64,000 bases of DNA from an uncultured Paracoccaceae bacterium (GCA_947489705.1 CANLEQ010000009.1:79996-143995), one strand, 5' to 3'; positions 17,447-28,096 are shown, numbered from the stretch's first letter. Notes: generated by a model from the sequence alone, not told the origin. Numbers and translations: made by a program.

Positions 17447-17461
17447 GGCACGTGACGTGCC
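17447..17461. promoter_or_regulatory. 15-bp palindrome upstream of putP
   Basis: Perfect odd palindrome GGCACGT-G-ACGTGCC, 58 bp before the putP start in a 270-bp intergenic region. This is the right place for an operator; no regulator is assigned. I see nothing else definite in 17278-17518. Confidence 0.35.
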
Positions 17462-17518
17462 AATCGGTTCGCACGACCGCTGTGATGGGCGCGAACGGAC
17501 AAACGGAGAGAGCGAGAC

Positions 17519-18988
17519 ATGAGCATCGGCATCTGGATCAGCCTCATCGCGTATTTCGCGTTGATGATCGGCATCGGCATCTACGCCTATCGGAAATCCA
17601 CGGACAGTTCCGAGGAATACGTCCTTGGCGGGCGCAATCTGCACCCCGCGGTCGCCGCCTTGTCGGCCGGCGCCTCCGACATGTCGGGCTGGCTCCTGCT
17701 GGGCCTTCCCGGCGCTCTCTACGCGGCCGGGCTGGTCGAGGCCTGGATCGGCATCGGCCTCTTTCTCGGTGCGCTCGCGAACTGGATCATCGTCGCGCCC
17801 CGCCTGCGCGAACAGACCGAGCGCTACGGCAACGCGCTGACGATCCCCTCCTTCCTGGCGAACCGGTTCCCAAGCCAGGCCACCACATTGCGCGTCGTCT
17901 CGGCGCTGGTCATCGTGGTGTTCTTCGCCGTCTACACCGCATCCGGCCTGGTCGGCGGCGGCAAGCTGGTGCAATCGGCCTTCGACGGCAATTACCAGTT
18001 CGGCGTCTGGCTGACCCTGGGCGTGGTGCTCTGCTACACCGTGGTCGGCGGCTTTCTGGCGGTCAGCCTGACCGATTTCGTGCAAGGCTGCATCATGATG
18101 CTGGCGCTGATCGTCATGCCGCTGGTCGTGCTCTATGCCGGCGAGGGCGGCGGCTTCGACCAGGCGGCCGAAACGCTCTCGGGGGTCGAGGATTTCTCGC
18201 TCTCCCTCACCCAGGGGCTGACCGCGATCGGCTGGCTTTCGGCCGTGACCTGGGGCCTGGGGTATTTCGGACAGCCGCATATCATCGTGCGGTTCATGGC
18301 CGTCCGGTCCGTGCCCGCCGTGGCCACCGCCCGCAATATCGGGATGACGTGGATGTTCATCTCGCTCATCGGCGCGGTGGGCGTGGGCATCCTCGGCCGC
18401 GCCTATGTGGAACGCAACGGCGTGTCGGTCGAGGACAGCGAGACGATCTTCATCGTGCTGGCCGACCTGCTGTTCCACCCACTGGTCACGGGGTTCCTCT
18501 ATGCAGCGCTCCTGGCCGCGATCATGTCGACGGTGTCGAGCCAGCTTCTGGTGTCGTCGTCCTCGCTGGCCGAGGATTTCTATCGCCTGTTCTTCCGCCG
18601 CGATGCGTCCGAGACCGAGATCGTCAATGTGGGCCGTCTGGCCGTCGTCGCGGTGGGCGTCGTCGCTGCCTTCATCGCGGGCGATCCCGAAAGCCAGGTC
18701 CTGGGGCTGGTCGCGAACGCCTGGGCGGGCTTCGGCGCGGCCTTCGGCCCGCTCATCATCCTGTCGCTGACCTGGAAACGGATGAACGGCTACGGCGCGG
18801 TCGCGGGTCTTGGCACCGGCGCCGTGGTCGTCGGCCTCTGGATCTGGGCGGGGTGGAACAGCGAATTCCTCGGCGGTCCCGGCGTCTACGAGATCATTCC
18901 GGGCTTCATCGCGGCCTTCGCGGCGATCGTCGGGGTCAGCCTGGCCACGGGCGAATCGGACGAATATCGCGCCATGCCGGCCGAGTAG
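17519..18988 (+). CDS. putP: Sodium/proline symporter PutP (SSS family)
   Basis: Inner-membrane Na+/proline symporter, 489 residues with about 13 helices. Support: YVLGGRNLHPAVAALSAGAS followed by DMSGWLLLGLPGA (helix II, the most diagnostic PutP stretch), GGFLAVSLTDFVQGCIMM near 180, GYFGQPHIIVRFMA near 255, and a helix with STVSSQLLVSSSSLAEDFYR near 340. GGAGAG precedes the ATG. Proline uptake fits both nutrition and osmotic adjustment. Its position after two peptidases and a GntR regulator suggests it may recover amino acids released by them. Confidence 0.95.
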   Translation: MSIGIWISLIAYFALMIGIGIYAYRKSTDSSEEYVLGGRNLHPAVAALSAGASDMSGWLLLGLPGALYAAGLVEAWIGIGLFLGALANWIIVAPRLREQTERYGNALTIPSFLANRFPSQATTLRVVSALVIVVFFAVYTASGLVGGGKLVQSAFDGNYQFGVWLTLGVVLCYTVVGGFLAVSLTDFVQGCIMMLALIVMPLVVLYAGEGGGFDQAAETLSGVEDFSLSLTQGLTAIGWLSAVTWGLGYFGQPHIIVRFMAVRSVPAVATARNIGMTWMFISLIGAVGVGILGRAYVERNGVSVEDSETIFIVLADLLFHPLVTGFLYAALLAAIMSTVSSQLLVSSSSLAEDFYRLFFRRDASETEIVNVGRLAVVAVGVVAAFIAGDPESQVLGLVANAWAGFGAAFGPLIILSLTWKRMNGYGAVAGLGTGAVVVGLWIWAGWNSEFLGGPGVYEIIPGFIAAFAAIVGVSLATGESDEYRAMPAE

Positions 18989-19105
18989 GACATGCCGGGC
19001 CGTGGCGAATGCCGCGGCCCGAGCCCGGCCGCGCGGCTTGCGGCGATCCGGCCGGGAGGGGCGGATGATGCGGTCGGGCGGTCGCGATGCGTCGGCCCCA
19101 AACGA

Positions 19106-19131
19106 AACGGGGCGCCCGAAGGCGCCCCGTT
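19106..19131. terminator. Bidirectional terminator between putP and the cold-shock gene
   Basis: 11-bp perfect stem AACGGGGCGCC / GGCGCCCCGTT with a CGAA tetraloop, 26 bp from the end of the convergent cold-shock gene and about 120 bp past putP. Confidence 0.7.
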
Positions 19132-19157
19132 CGAAATTTCAGATCCGGTGGAGCCGA

Positions 19158-19364
19158 TCAGGCGAGTTGAAGGTTCGCAGCCGATTCACGGCCATCGCGG
19201 CCGGATTCCACGTCGTAGGTGACCTTCTGGTCGTCGCTCACGGTCGTCAGACCGGCACGCTCTACGGCGGAAATGTGAAGAAAGACGTCCTTGCCGCCCG
19301 TATCGGGTGCAATGAAGCCGAAGCCTTTGGTGGGGTTAAACCATTTCACGGTGCCTGTGGCCAT
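19158..19364 (-). CDS. cspA: Cold-shock domain protein (CspA family)
   Basis: Small single-stranded nucleic-acid chaperone, 68 residues, the standard length. It carries both RNA-binding motifs, KGFGFIAPD (RNP1) and DVFLHISAVE (RNP2), in a five-strand OB fold that starts MATGTVKWFNPTKG. A strong AGGAGAT site precedes ATG 19364. The upstream region to about 19600 is unassigned and could hold the long leader often seen on cold-shock mRNAs. Monocistronic, ended by the hairpin at 19106-19131. Confidence 0.96.
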   Translation of the reverse strand: MATGTVKWFNPTKGFGFIAPDTGGKDVFLHISAVERAGLTTVSDDQKVTYDVESGRDGRESAANLQLA

Positions 19365-19632
19365 CGTGAGATCTCCTGTATTATTCAACCTGTTCGCGGA
19401 AGTGCAACAGCGTGGCGCAGTAGGCCAAGATCGAGTTCGCTGGAGTCCGGAAGGGAATGCAGGGGATCGATAGAGGGAACGTAGCACGATCTGACTGAAC
19501 GAGTGCGGGCGCCCTGTCAATCCCTCATCGCAGCTGCGCACGCTCGCCCTGCCAACGCGAGACCTGCTGCGGGCCTGCGGGGGCGGCGGCTGCAATTGCG
19601 CCGCGACCATGTCCCCCGGGGCCGCATCCCCG

Positions 19633-21423
19633 TCACCGTCCGATCGCATAGGCCTGCATCAGACGCGGGGTCGCTGCGGCGACGAGTGCGCCATCCGCCC
19701 GCCGCAACGCGGCGGTGAGGCGCCCGACCGTCCAGGGCGCGGCCACCGTGACGATGTGGCCGCGCGCGCGCAGCGCCTCGATGCAGGCCTCGCCCACATT
19801 GGGTTCGATCATCATCTCGCCCGGCTTCACGGCGCGGGGGAAGAACGATCCCTGGAAATGCATGCTGTGGAACAGCGGCGCGTCCATCCCCTGCTGCAGG
19901 CCCATGCCGTGGTGGACGAGGCGCAGGAACCAGACGAGCTGCCACTGGTCCTGCTGGTCGCCGCCGGGCGTGCCGAAGACCAGACGGTCGCCGTTCTCGT
20001 GGCAGGCCAGCGTCGGGGTGAGGGTGGTGCGTGGCCGGCGACCGGGCGCGAGCGAGGTCGGCAGCCCGTCCTCCAGCCAGAACATCTGCGCGCGGGAATT
20101 GAGCGGGAAACCGAGGCCCGGGATCACCGGGTTCGATTGCAGCCAGCCGCCCGACGGCGTGGCCGCGACGCAATTGCCCCAGCGGTCTATGACGTCGAGA
20201 TGGACGGTATCGCCCTTCCTGTCGGTCAGATGCGCCATGGTCGGCTCTTGTGCGCCCACGTCCGAGACGCCGAAGTCGCGCGCCGCGCGGGCGATATAGG
20301 CGTCGGCCTGATGCTCCAGCCCCGGAACGCGGCCCGGCCGCTGGTCGAGCGAGGCCTCCGCCCCGATGAGGCTCGCGCGCTCTGCATTGTAGGCCTCCGA
20401 CAGGAGGTGCTCCATCGGCACCTCGCTCTGGTCGGGATCGCCGTAATAGGCTTCGCGGTCGGCATAGGACAGCTTCATCGCCTCGATGACCGTATGGACG
20501 AAATCGGGGCCCATCGGGTCCATCGAGGCCAGATCGAAATGCTTCAGGATCGCCAGCGATTGCAGCAGCACCGGCCCCTGTCCCCAGGGCCCGGTCTTGT
20601 GCAGCGTCCAGCCGTGGTATTCGTAGGATTGCGGCGCCTCGAACGCCGCGCGCCATCCGGCCATGTCCCCGGGTGCTAGGACGGCGCGGTTCCTGCGCTC
20701 GCTCACGTCATGGACCTCGGCATCCTTGAGGTAATCGAAGATCGCCTCGGCCACGAAACCCTCGGCCCATGCGTCCCTCGCGGCGTCGATCTGGGCCACG
20801 CGATCGTCACCCGCCGCCTCGGCCGCCTCGACGAGCCGCTCGTAGGTGCGGGCAAGGTCGGGATTGCGAAAAAGCGCTTTCGCCTCGGGCGGCGTGCCTT
20901 CGGGGGTCCAGACCGCAGCGGAGGACGGCCATTCGGCGGCGAAGTACTCCGCCAGCCCCGCGATCGTGTCCGCAACGCGCGGCAGCATCGGATGCCCGTC
21001 GCGGGCATAGCCGATCGCGGGCGCCAGGGCCTCGCGGATCGTCATCGTGCCCTCGTCGCGCAGCATCAGCATCCAGCCGTCGAAGGCGCCCGGAACGACG
21101 GTCGACAAAAGCCCCGAGCCCGGGATCAGCGTGAGACCTTGCGCCTTGTAATGCGCGATCGTGGCCGCCTCGGGCGCGGGGCCCTGGGCGGCCACGACGC
21201 GGTTGCCGTTCGCCACGCTGTGGAACACGATCGGCAGGTCGCCTGCGGGGCCGTTGAGATGCGGCTCCACCACCTGCAGTGTCAGCCCCGTCGCCACCGC
21301 CGCGTCGAAGGCGTTGCCGCCCTTCTCGAGGATCGACATCCCCACCGCCGAGGCGATCCAGTGCGTCGAGGTGACGGTTCCGAAGGTGCCGCGGATGTCG
21401 GGGCGAGTGGTGAAGTCGGTCAT
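19633..21423 (-). CDS. ggt: Gamma-glutamyltransferase family protein (Ntn hydrolase), no signal peptide
   Basis: Cleaves or transfers gamma-glutamyl groups, e.g. from glutathione; 596 residues. The large subunit begins with ASAVGMSILEKGGNAFDAAVA, which is family-typical. The autoprocessing nucleophile is expected at Thr in KGDTVHLDVIDRWGNCVA near residue 410. The small subunit continues with TPSGGWLQSNPVIPGLGFPL and the oxyanion segment FGTPGGDQQDQWQLV. There is no N-terminal export signal, unlike classical periplasmic GGT, so it should be cytosolic. Last gene of the operon for a peptide ABC importer, 10 bp after a permease gene. This fits import of glutathione-like gamma-glutamyl peptides and their breakdown inside the cell. 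That coupling is inference. Confidence 0.88.
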   Translation of the reverse strand: MTDFTTRPDIRGTFGTVTSTHWIASAVGMSILEKGGNAFDAAVATGLTLQVVEPHLNGPAGDLPIVFHSVANGNRVVAAQGPAPEAATIAHYKAQGLTLIPGSGLLSTVVPGAFDGWMLMLRDEGTMTIREALAPAIGYARDGHPMLPRVADTIAGLAEYFAAEWPSSAAVWTPEGTPPEAKALFRNPDLARTYERLVEAAEAAGDDRVAQIDAARDAWAEGFVAEAIFDYLKDAEVHDVSERRNRAVLAPGDMAGWRAAFEAPQSYEYHGWTLHKTGPWGQGPVLLQSLAILKHFDLASMDPMGPDFVHTVIEAMKLSYADREAYYGDPDQSEVPMEHLLSEAYNAERASLIGAEASLDQRPGRVPGLEHQADAYIARAARDFGVSDVGAQEPTMAHLTDRKGDTVHLDVIDRWGNCVAATPSGGWLQSNPVIPGLGFPLNSRAQMFWLEDGLPTSLAPGRRPRTTLTPTLACHENGDRLVFGTPGGDQQDQWQLVWFLRLVHHGMGLQQGMDAPLFHSMHFQGSFFPRAVKPGEMMIEPNVGEACIEALRARGHIVTVAAPWTVGRLTAALRRADGALVAAATPRLMQAYAIGR

Positions 21424-21433
21424 GGAGCCTCTG

Positions 21434-22333
21434 TCATTGTTCGCGGGGGTCGAGCGCGTCGCGCAGCCCGTCGCCCAGAAGGTTGAAGCCGAGCACCACG
21501 AGGAAGATCGCGATGCCGGGCCAGAGCGCCATCCATGGCGCCTGATTGAGGAAGTTCTTGGCGGTGTTCAGCATCGACCCCCAGGACGGGGCGGGGGGCT
21601 GCTGACCCAGACCCAGAAAGCTCAGCGACGCTTCGGCGATGATCGCGGTGGCGATGGTCAGGGTCGCCTGCACCAGGATGGGCGGCAGGATGTTGGGCAG
21701 GATGTAGCGCGCGAGGATCTTGCGCGTGGGCAGGCCGATGGCGCGCGCGCTGTCGACGTAATCCTCGGCCGCGACCGACAGGACCTGGCCGCGCGTCAGC
21801 CGCACGAAAAGCGGCGTGGCGGAAATGCCGATGGCGATCATCGCGTTCGACAGCGACGGCCCGAGAAACGCCGCGAGCGCGATGGCGAGGATCAGGAAGG
21901 GCGCCGCCAGAAGCGCCTCGGTGCAGCGCGAGATCACCGCGTCGGTCCAGCCGCCGAAATACCCCGCCGCGATCCCCAGCGGCACGCCCAGCAGCACGGC
22001 GATCAGCACCGAGATCACGCCCGCCAGAAGAGACGCCTGCGCGCCCCAGATCATCCGCGAGAGCACGTCGCGCCCGATCTCGTCGGTGCCGAAGGGATGC
22101 GCGGCCGAGGGCGCCTGCCGGACCGCGGCCCAGTCCGTGGCGGTCGGATCGGGGATCGGCAGCACCGGCGCCAGCAGTGCTACGGCCACGAAGAAGGTGA
22201 CGAGGATGCCGCCCAGCATGGCCGAGCGGTGGGCGCGGAATTTCTTCCACACCCGGTTCTCGGGCTTGCGGTTGAGGACGGGATCGTTGGCGCTTTCGGC
22301 ATCGACCGTCGAGGGCGTGGCGACCTGCGGCAT
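21434..22333 (-). CDS. Peptide/glutathione ABC transporter permease (DppC/GsiD family)
   Basis: Channel subunit, 299 residues. A cytoplasmic N-terminus of ~35 residues precedes the first helix (MLGGILVTFFVAVALLAP). FGTDEIGRDVLSRMIWGAQ near 85 is the family hallmark. The ATPase-docking loop contains SARAIGLPTRKILARYILPN, and the protein ends GFNLLGDGLRDALDPRE. It is directly adjacent to the companion permease gene, which ends at 22334. Confidence 0.93.
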   Translation of the reverse strand: MPQVATPSTVDAESANDPVLNRKPENRVWKKFRAHRSAMLGGILVTFFVAVALLAPVLPIPDPTATDWAAVRQAPSAAHPFGTDEIGRDVLSRMIWGAQASLLAGVISVLIAVLLGVPLGIAAGYFGGWTDAVISRCTEALLAAPFLILAIALAAFLGPSLSNAMIAIGISATPLFVRLTRGQVLSVAAEDYVDSARAIGLPTRKILARYILPNILPPILVQATLTIATAIIAEASLSFLGLGQQPPAPSWGSMLNTAKNFLNQAPWMALWPGIAIFLVVLGFNLLGDGLRDALDPREQ

Positions 22334-23278
22334 CTATTGCTTCCTCAGGCGCGGGTTCAGGAGGACATAGGCGATATCGGCCAGCAGGTTCATCGCGATG
22401 AACCCCACCGCAGTGACCAGCACGATGCCCTGGACCACCGCATAATCGCGGTTGAAGACCGCGTCCACGATCAGCTTGCCGAAGCCCGGCACGGTGAAGA
22501 TCTGCTCGGTCAGGACGGCGCCCGCGATGAGTTCGCCGAAGAGCAGCGCCGAGAGCGTGACGATCGGCGTCAGGGCGTTGCGGAAGGCGTGTTTCAGGAT
22601 CACCCGCCGTTCGCTGAGGCCCTTGGCGCGCGCCGTGCGGACGTAATCCGACGTCAGAACGGACAACATGGCCGAGCGGGTATGGCGCATCAGCGTCGCG
22701 GCGAGCGCCGTGCCCAGGACGAAGGCGGGCATGATCATCACCTGGATCGAGCGCAACGGGTCCTCGTCGAAGGGCACGTAGCCGCTGGCCGGCAGAAGCT
22801 GCCATTTCACCGAGACAAGCAGGATCAGCATGATGCCGAGCCAGAAATTCGGGATCGACAGGCCCGACAGCGCCACGACGTTGGCCACGTAGTCGACGAT
22901 CGTGCCCTTCCGGATCGCCGATACGATACCCGCCGGAATCCCGATCGCCAGCGCGAAGATCATCGCCATCGCGGCGAGCTGGATCGTCACGGGCAGCTTC
23001 TGCCCGATCAGTTCCAGGACCGGCTGGTTGGTGCGCAGCGAAATGCCGAGATCGCCCCTGAGCGCGTTGCCGACCCAGGTCAGGTACTGGATCGGGATCG
23101 GATCGTTGAGGCGGTATTTCTCGCGCAAATATTCGATCGTCGCGGGATCGCGTTCCTCTCCGGCCATCGCGAGGACCGGATCGCCGGGAAGCAGCTTTTG
23201 CAACGCGAAGACGAAGATCGAGATCAGGATGATCGTCGGGATCGCGATGATCAGGCGGCGCAGGATGAATGACAGCAT
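22334..23278 (-). CDS. Peptide/glutathione ABC transporter permease (DppB/GsiC family)
   Basis: Channel subunit, 314 residues. It starts MLSFILRRLIIAIPTIILIS, continues KLLPGDPVLAMAGEERDPAT, has the docking loop TARAKGLSERRVILKHAFRN near 210, and ends VLLNPRLRKQ. Its gene follows the binding-protein gene across a 57-bp gap that contains a strong 11-bp hairpin. Confidence 0.93.
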   Translation of the reverse strand: MLSFILRRLIIAIPTIILISIFVFALQKLLPGDPVLAMAGEERDPATIEYLREKYRLNDPIPIQYLTWVGNALRGDLGISLRTNQPVLELIGQKLPVTIQLAAMAMIFALAIGIPAGIVSAIRKGTIVDYVANVVALSGLSIPNFWLGIMLILLVSVKWQLLPASGYVPFDEDPLRSIQVMIMPAFVLGTALAATLMRHTRSAMLSVLTSDYVRTARAKGLSERRVILKHAFRNALTPIVTLSALLFGELIAGAVLTEQIFTVPGFGKLIVDAVFNRDYAVVQGIVLVTAVGFIAMNLLADIAYVLLNPRLRKQ

Positions 23279-23300
23279 GGCGGCTCCGGGGCACGGGCGG

Positions 23301-23327
23301 GCCGGGCGGGGGGCTTCCCCGCCCGGC
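23301..23327 (-). promoter_or_regulatory. Intercistronic hairpin between binding-protein and permease genes
   Basis: Perfect 11-bp stem GCCGGGCGGGG / CCCCGCCCGGC with a GGCTT loop, just after the binding-protein stop. The same placement occurs in the first peptide operon of this window (10152-10174). Probably an mRNA-stabilising or attenuating element. Confidence 0.5.
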
Positions 23328-23335
23328 GGGACGGA

Positions 23336-24853
23336 TCAGTCTTCCTCCAGGCTGACCCCTTCGAGCCGGATCATGCCGTCGGGATAGGGCACGAAGCCCT
23401 GTACCCGGTCGCTGATCGCCCAGAGCCAGGTGTCGTGCCAGAGATACACGATCGGCAGATCCTCGTTCAGGATCCCGCGCGCCTCGGCATAGAGGGCCTG
23501 CCGTTCCGCGGTATCGTTGCTCTGCCGCGCCTCGTCGAGCAGCCGGTCGATCTCGGGGTTCGAATAGCCCGAATCGTTGATGCCGCCATCGGTGGTCATG
23601 AACTGGTGGATGTTGCCGTCAGGATCGACACGCCCCGACCACCCGACCAGCGAGGCGGTGTAATCGCCCGCCGTCTGGTCCGACAGCATGGTGGCGAATT
23701 CCTTCGACGTGATCGAGATGTCGATGCCGGCCTCGCTCGCCATGGCCTGGATCACCTGGATCACCTGCATCGAATCGGTGTCGTTGGGGGCCTGCACCTC
23801 CAGCGTGACGCCATCCTCGTAGCCGGCCTCGGCCAGCAGCGCGCGGGCGCGCTCCACGTCGCGTTCGGGGACGGGATAATCCTCGGCGTAGAACGGGCTT
23901 TCGGGCGAATATTGCTGGTTGCCGGGCGTGGTGACGCCGTTGAAGACCACCTGGCTCAGAGCCTCACGGTCGATCGACGCGCTCAGCGCCTGTCGCAACA
24001 GCTCTCCGTCGGCACCGAAGGGATTGTCGGCGCGGTCGCCGTTGCCGACGTTGAAGGTTATGCCGTCATAGCCGAGCGAGGTGGCCCGCTCCACGGTGAT
24101 CGACCCGTCGCTTTCGGCCTGCGCCATGTCCGTGGCCGACATCCGCTCGATCATGTCGAGATCGCCCGATTGCAGGTTGGCAAGCCGCACCGTGGTATCG
24201 GGAATGGGCAGGTAGGTCACGCCATCGACCAGGATCTCCTCGGCGTTCCAGTATTCCGGGAACGCCTCGAGCACGATGCGGTCCTGCGCCACCCTCTCGA
24301 CGAAGCTGAACGGCCCCGAGCAGATCGGCTCAAGCCCGAAATCCGCGCCGGCTTCCTCGGCGGCGGTCGGCGAGATCATCATGCCCGCCCGGTCGGCGAA
24401 TTGCGCCAGCAGCGTGGCGTCCGGCGCGTCGAGATCGAAGCGGATCTCGTGCTCGCCCAGCACCTCGACCCCGGTGATGGAGGTCAGCTCGGACTTGCGG
24501 CGGCTTTCCTCGAGATTCTGCGAGCGGTCGATATTGGCCGCCACGGCCTCGGCGTCGAAGGGCGTCCCGTCATGGAACGTCACCCCCTCGCGCAGCTGCA
24601 TGGTAAGCTCGGTGTTGTCGTCGTTCCACGACCATTCGGTTGCGAGCTGCGGGATGATCTCGAGCTCGGGGGTGATGTCCACCAGCTTGTCGCAGAGCGA
24701 GGCATAGACGATCCGCCCCACGAAGGTGCGCGATTGGTCGGGATCGAGAATGTCGGGGTCTTCCTGCAGGCCGATGCGCAGGGTCTGGGCCTGCGCGCCG
24801 AGTGCCGTGGCCCCCAGAAGCGCCGCGGCGAGCGTCATGCGTGAAAGTGTCAT
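23336..24853 (-). CDS. Peptide/glutathione ABC transporter substrate-binding protein (SBP_bac_5, DppA/GsiB family)
   Basis: Periplasmic binding protein, 505 residues. A Sec signal (MTLSRMTLAAALLGATALGA, cleavage after AQA) is followed by the family core: LREGVTFHDGTPFDAEAVAA near 95, ICSGPFSFVERVAQD near 160 and DNPFGADGELLRQALSASID near 275. C-terminal domain II carries SGYSNPEIDRLLDEARQ. AGGAGAAGACAGAC precedes ATG 24853. Longer starts would run into the ATPase gene's 3' spacer. Co-transcription with a gamma-glutamyltransferase hints at glutathione or gamma-glutamyl peptides as ligand; this is contextual only. Confidence 0.92.
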   Translation of the reverse strand: MTLSRMTLAAALLGATALGAQAQTLRIGLQEDPDILDPDQSRTFVGRIVYASLCDKLVDITPELEIIPQLATEWSWNDDNTELTMQLREGVTFHDGTPFDAEAVAANIDRSQNLEESRRKSELTSITGVEVLGEHEIRFDLDAPDATLLAQFADRAGMMISPTAAEEAGADFGLEPICSGPFSFVERVAQDRIVLEAFPEYWNAEEILVDGVTYLPIPDTTVRLANLQSGDLDMIERMSATDMAQAESDGSITVERATSLGYDGITFNVGNGDRADNPFGADGELLRQALSASIDREALSQVVFNGVTTPGNQQYSPESPFYAEDYPVPERDVERARALLAEAGYEDGVTLEVQAPNDTDSMQVIQVIQAMASEAGIDISITSKEFATMLSDQTAGDYTASLVGWSGRVDPDGNIHQFMTTDGGINDSGYSNPEIDRLLDEARQSNDTAERQALYAEARGILNEDLPIVYLWHDTWLWAISDRVQGFVPYPDGMIRLEGVSLEED

Positions 24854-24911
24854 GTCTGTCTTCTCCTGGCTGGTGTCGGGGCCGCCCGCATGCGGACGGA
24901 TCTTCTGAGGT

Positions 24912-26011
24912 TCAGGTCGTGGCGCGCGGGCGGATCCCGGTGCCCGAGACCGCGTCGGCATAGAGCGAGAAGCGCGCGCGCGCGGCATCGGTGCGGCCGG
25001 TGCCGGCACTTGCGGGGGGCGATGGCGCCTCGGCCGCGATCTCCTCGAAGAAGTGACACGCGGCGCGGTGGCCGGGGCCGGTATCGGTCTCGCGCAAAGC
25101 GGGGATCTCGGCCGCGCATGTTTCGCGCGCGAAACGGCAGCGGGTGCGGAACCGGCAGCCCGAAGGCGGGTCCACGGGGCTCGGCATCTCGCCGGTGAGC
25201 GCGATCTGCCGGCGCGTGCGCCCGTGTTCGGCCTCCGGGATCGCCGAGAGCAGCGCCATGGTGTAGGGGTGGCGGGGATGGGCGAAGATCTCGTCGGTCG
25301 GCCCCTCCTCGACGATCTTGCCGAGATACATGACCGCGACCCGGTCGCTCATGTGGCGGATCACCGCCAGATCGTGGGCGATGACGACCAGCGTCAGCCC
25401 GAGCCGGTCGCGCAGCTCGGCGAGCAGGTTGATCACCTGCGCCTGCACCGACACGTCGAGCGCCGAGACCGGCTCGTCCCCGATGATCAGCTTGGGGCCC
25501 GAGGCAAGAGCCCGGGCGATGCCGATCCGCTGGCGCTGCCCGCCCGAGAATTCGTGCGGATACCGACCGGCATGTTCCGCGCGCAGGCCCACCTGCGACA
25601 GAAGGTCCGCCACCTTCGCGCGCCGCTCCTGCGCCGAAAGCCCGGGGGCGTGCGTCTCCAGCGGTTCGCCCACCAGACGCCCCACGCTCATCCGCGGATT
25701 GAGCGAGCTGAACGGGTCCTGGAAGATGAACTGCATGTCGCGACGCAACTCGGTCAGGGCGCGGCCCTCGGCCTGGTCGATCTGCCGCCCCTCGAAGAGC
25801 ATCTGGCCCGAGGTGGGCTCGATCAGCCGCATCAGCATGCGCGCGAGCGTCGATTTCCCGCAGCCGGATTCGCCGACGATGGCCAGCGTCTCGCCCTGCT
25901 CCACCGACAGCGACACGTCCTCGACCGCGCGCAGGGTCTTCGGCTGGGTGAAGAGCGATCCGCCGACCCTGAAATGGCGCGTCAGCCGGATGGCCTTGAG
26001 GATGGGCTCGC

Positions 26012-26015
<4 letters not shown>
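24912..26015 (-). CDS. Peptide ABC transporter ATP-binding protein (DppF family)
   Basis: ATPase subunit, 367 residues: [76 protein letters not shown], then the Oligo_HPY region [15 protein letters not shown] and [18 protein letters not shown] 26015 overlaps the upstream ATPase stop by 4 bp. The last ~40 residues ([20 protein letters not shown] onwards) are a low-complexity extension not expected in the family. Confidence 0.92.
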
Positions 26016-27016
<1,001 letters not shown>

Positions 27017-27044
27017 GATGCTAAACCGTTGGTTGACTGACCCG

Positions 27045-27072
27045 AGCCTACGCCCGGGGCGGGGGCCGTCAA
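27045..27072 (-). promoter_or_regulatory. Possible promoter of the second peptide-importer/ggt operon
   Basis: Minus strand TTGACG (27067-27072), 16-bp spacer, TAGGCT (27045-27050). It stands about 25-30 bp before the proposed TTG start. The match is moderate, judged by eye. Confidence 0.35.
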
Positions 27073-27160
27073 CGCAGAACCCTTCCTCCGGCACGCCGCC
27101 GCGTGCGGATGCCGGAAGAAGGGAGCGGCTGCCTATTGTTTGGGCATCTCGGCGCGGCGA

Positions 27161-28096
27161 TCAGCGCAGCAGCGTCTTTTCGAGCATCATGTGGATGCCC
27201 TTGCAGCCGTTCACCGTCTGCGTGACCCTCAGATCGCCGGCGAGAGAGCAGAGCATGTAGGCATCGGCCCAGGAGAGCCCCGCCTTCGCCTCGATCAGGG
27301 CGATCATGTCCCGCAGTGCCATTTCGGCGCATGTGTCGAGATCGGGATCCATCCCCATCGTGATCCAGTGGGTGGGCGTCTCGGCTTGCGGGAAGGCGAG
27401 GCTCATGTCGTCGCGCACCGTCAGGCGGAAGGTGCCCGTAAGGGCCGTCTCGATGGCGGTGACGCAGACCTCGCCGTCGCCCTGCGCGCCGTGCCCGTCG
27501 CCGCAGGAAAAGAGCCCGCCCTCTTCCCAGACGGGAAGATAGAGGGTGGATCCCGCCACCAGCTCCTTGTTGTCGATGTTGCCGCCGTGGCGGCGTGGCT
27601 GGATCGACGGGATCAGCCCCCAGGCGGCAGGCGGCGCCACGCCCATGACCCCGAAGAACGGCCGCAGCGGCAGATCGAGGCCCCAGGGCATGCGTCCCGT
27701 CATCGCCGCCCGGTCGAGCGGGATCGTGACCATGCGCGCCTCGGGCACGTCATAAGGCAGGGTGCCGGCGAGCGGCCGCATGGAATTGTAGCCCCAGTCC
27801 TGGCGCAGGCGCACATCCTCGATGACGACCTCCAGAACGGTGCCGGGGCGGGCGCCCTCGACCGCGACGGGTCCGGTCAGGATGTGGCCGTAGACCGGGC
27901 GTTCCGAGCGCGCGTGAATGTCGTGGAGTTCCGGCGGGACGTGGAAGCCCTCGCCCGGCAGGGCCTCGGGGGGCCCCGATACGCTGTCGATCGTGACCCG
28001 GTCGCCGCTGGCCACGGTCAGGACGGGCGCGCGCGCGGCGTCGAAATAGCCCCAGGCGCAGGTCTCGACCGAGGCGGGCAGGTGATGATCCGTCAT
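27161..28096 (-). CDS. Acetamidase/formamidase family protein (FmdA_AmdA)
   Basis: Predicted amidohydrolase releasing ammonia from small amides, 311 residues from ATG 28096 (GAAAGGAACAAG upstream). Family signs: HDIHARSERPVYGHILTGPV, the metal/active-site region IPSIQPRRHGGNIDNKELV near 190, LPVWEEGGLFSCGDGHGAQG near 215, and a C-terminal VTQTVNGCKGIHMMLEK. It stands upstream of the peptide-importer operon with a 145-bp gap and probable separate promoter, so co-regulation is uncertain. The true substrate could also be another short amide. Confidence 0.88.
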   Translation of the reverse strand: MTDHHLPASVETCAWGYFDAARAPVLTVASGDRVTIDSVSGPPEALPGEGFHVPPELHDIHARSERPVYGHILTGPVAVEGARPGTVLEVVIEDVRLRQDWGYNSMRPLAGTLPYDVPEARMVTIPLDRAAMTGRMPWGLDLPLRPFFGVMGVAPPAAWGLIPSIQPRRHGGNIDNKELVAGSTLYLPVWEEGGLFSCGDGHGAQGDGEVCVTAIETALTGTFRLTVRDDMSLAFPQAETPTHWITMGMDPDLDTCAEMALRDMIALIEAKAGLSWADAYMLCSLAGDLRVTQTVNGCKGIHMMLEKTLLR

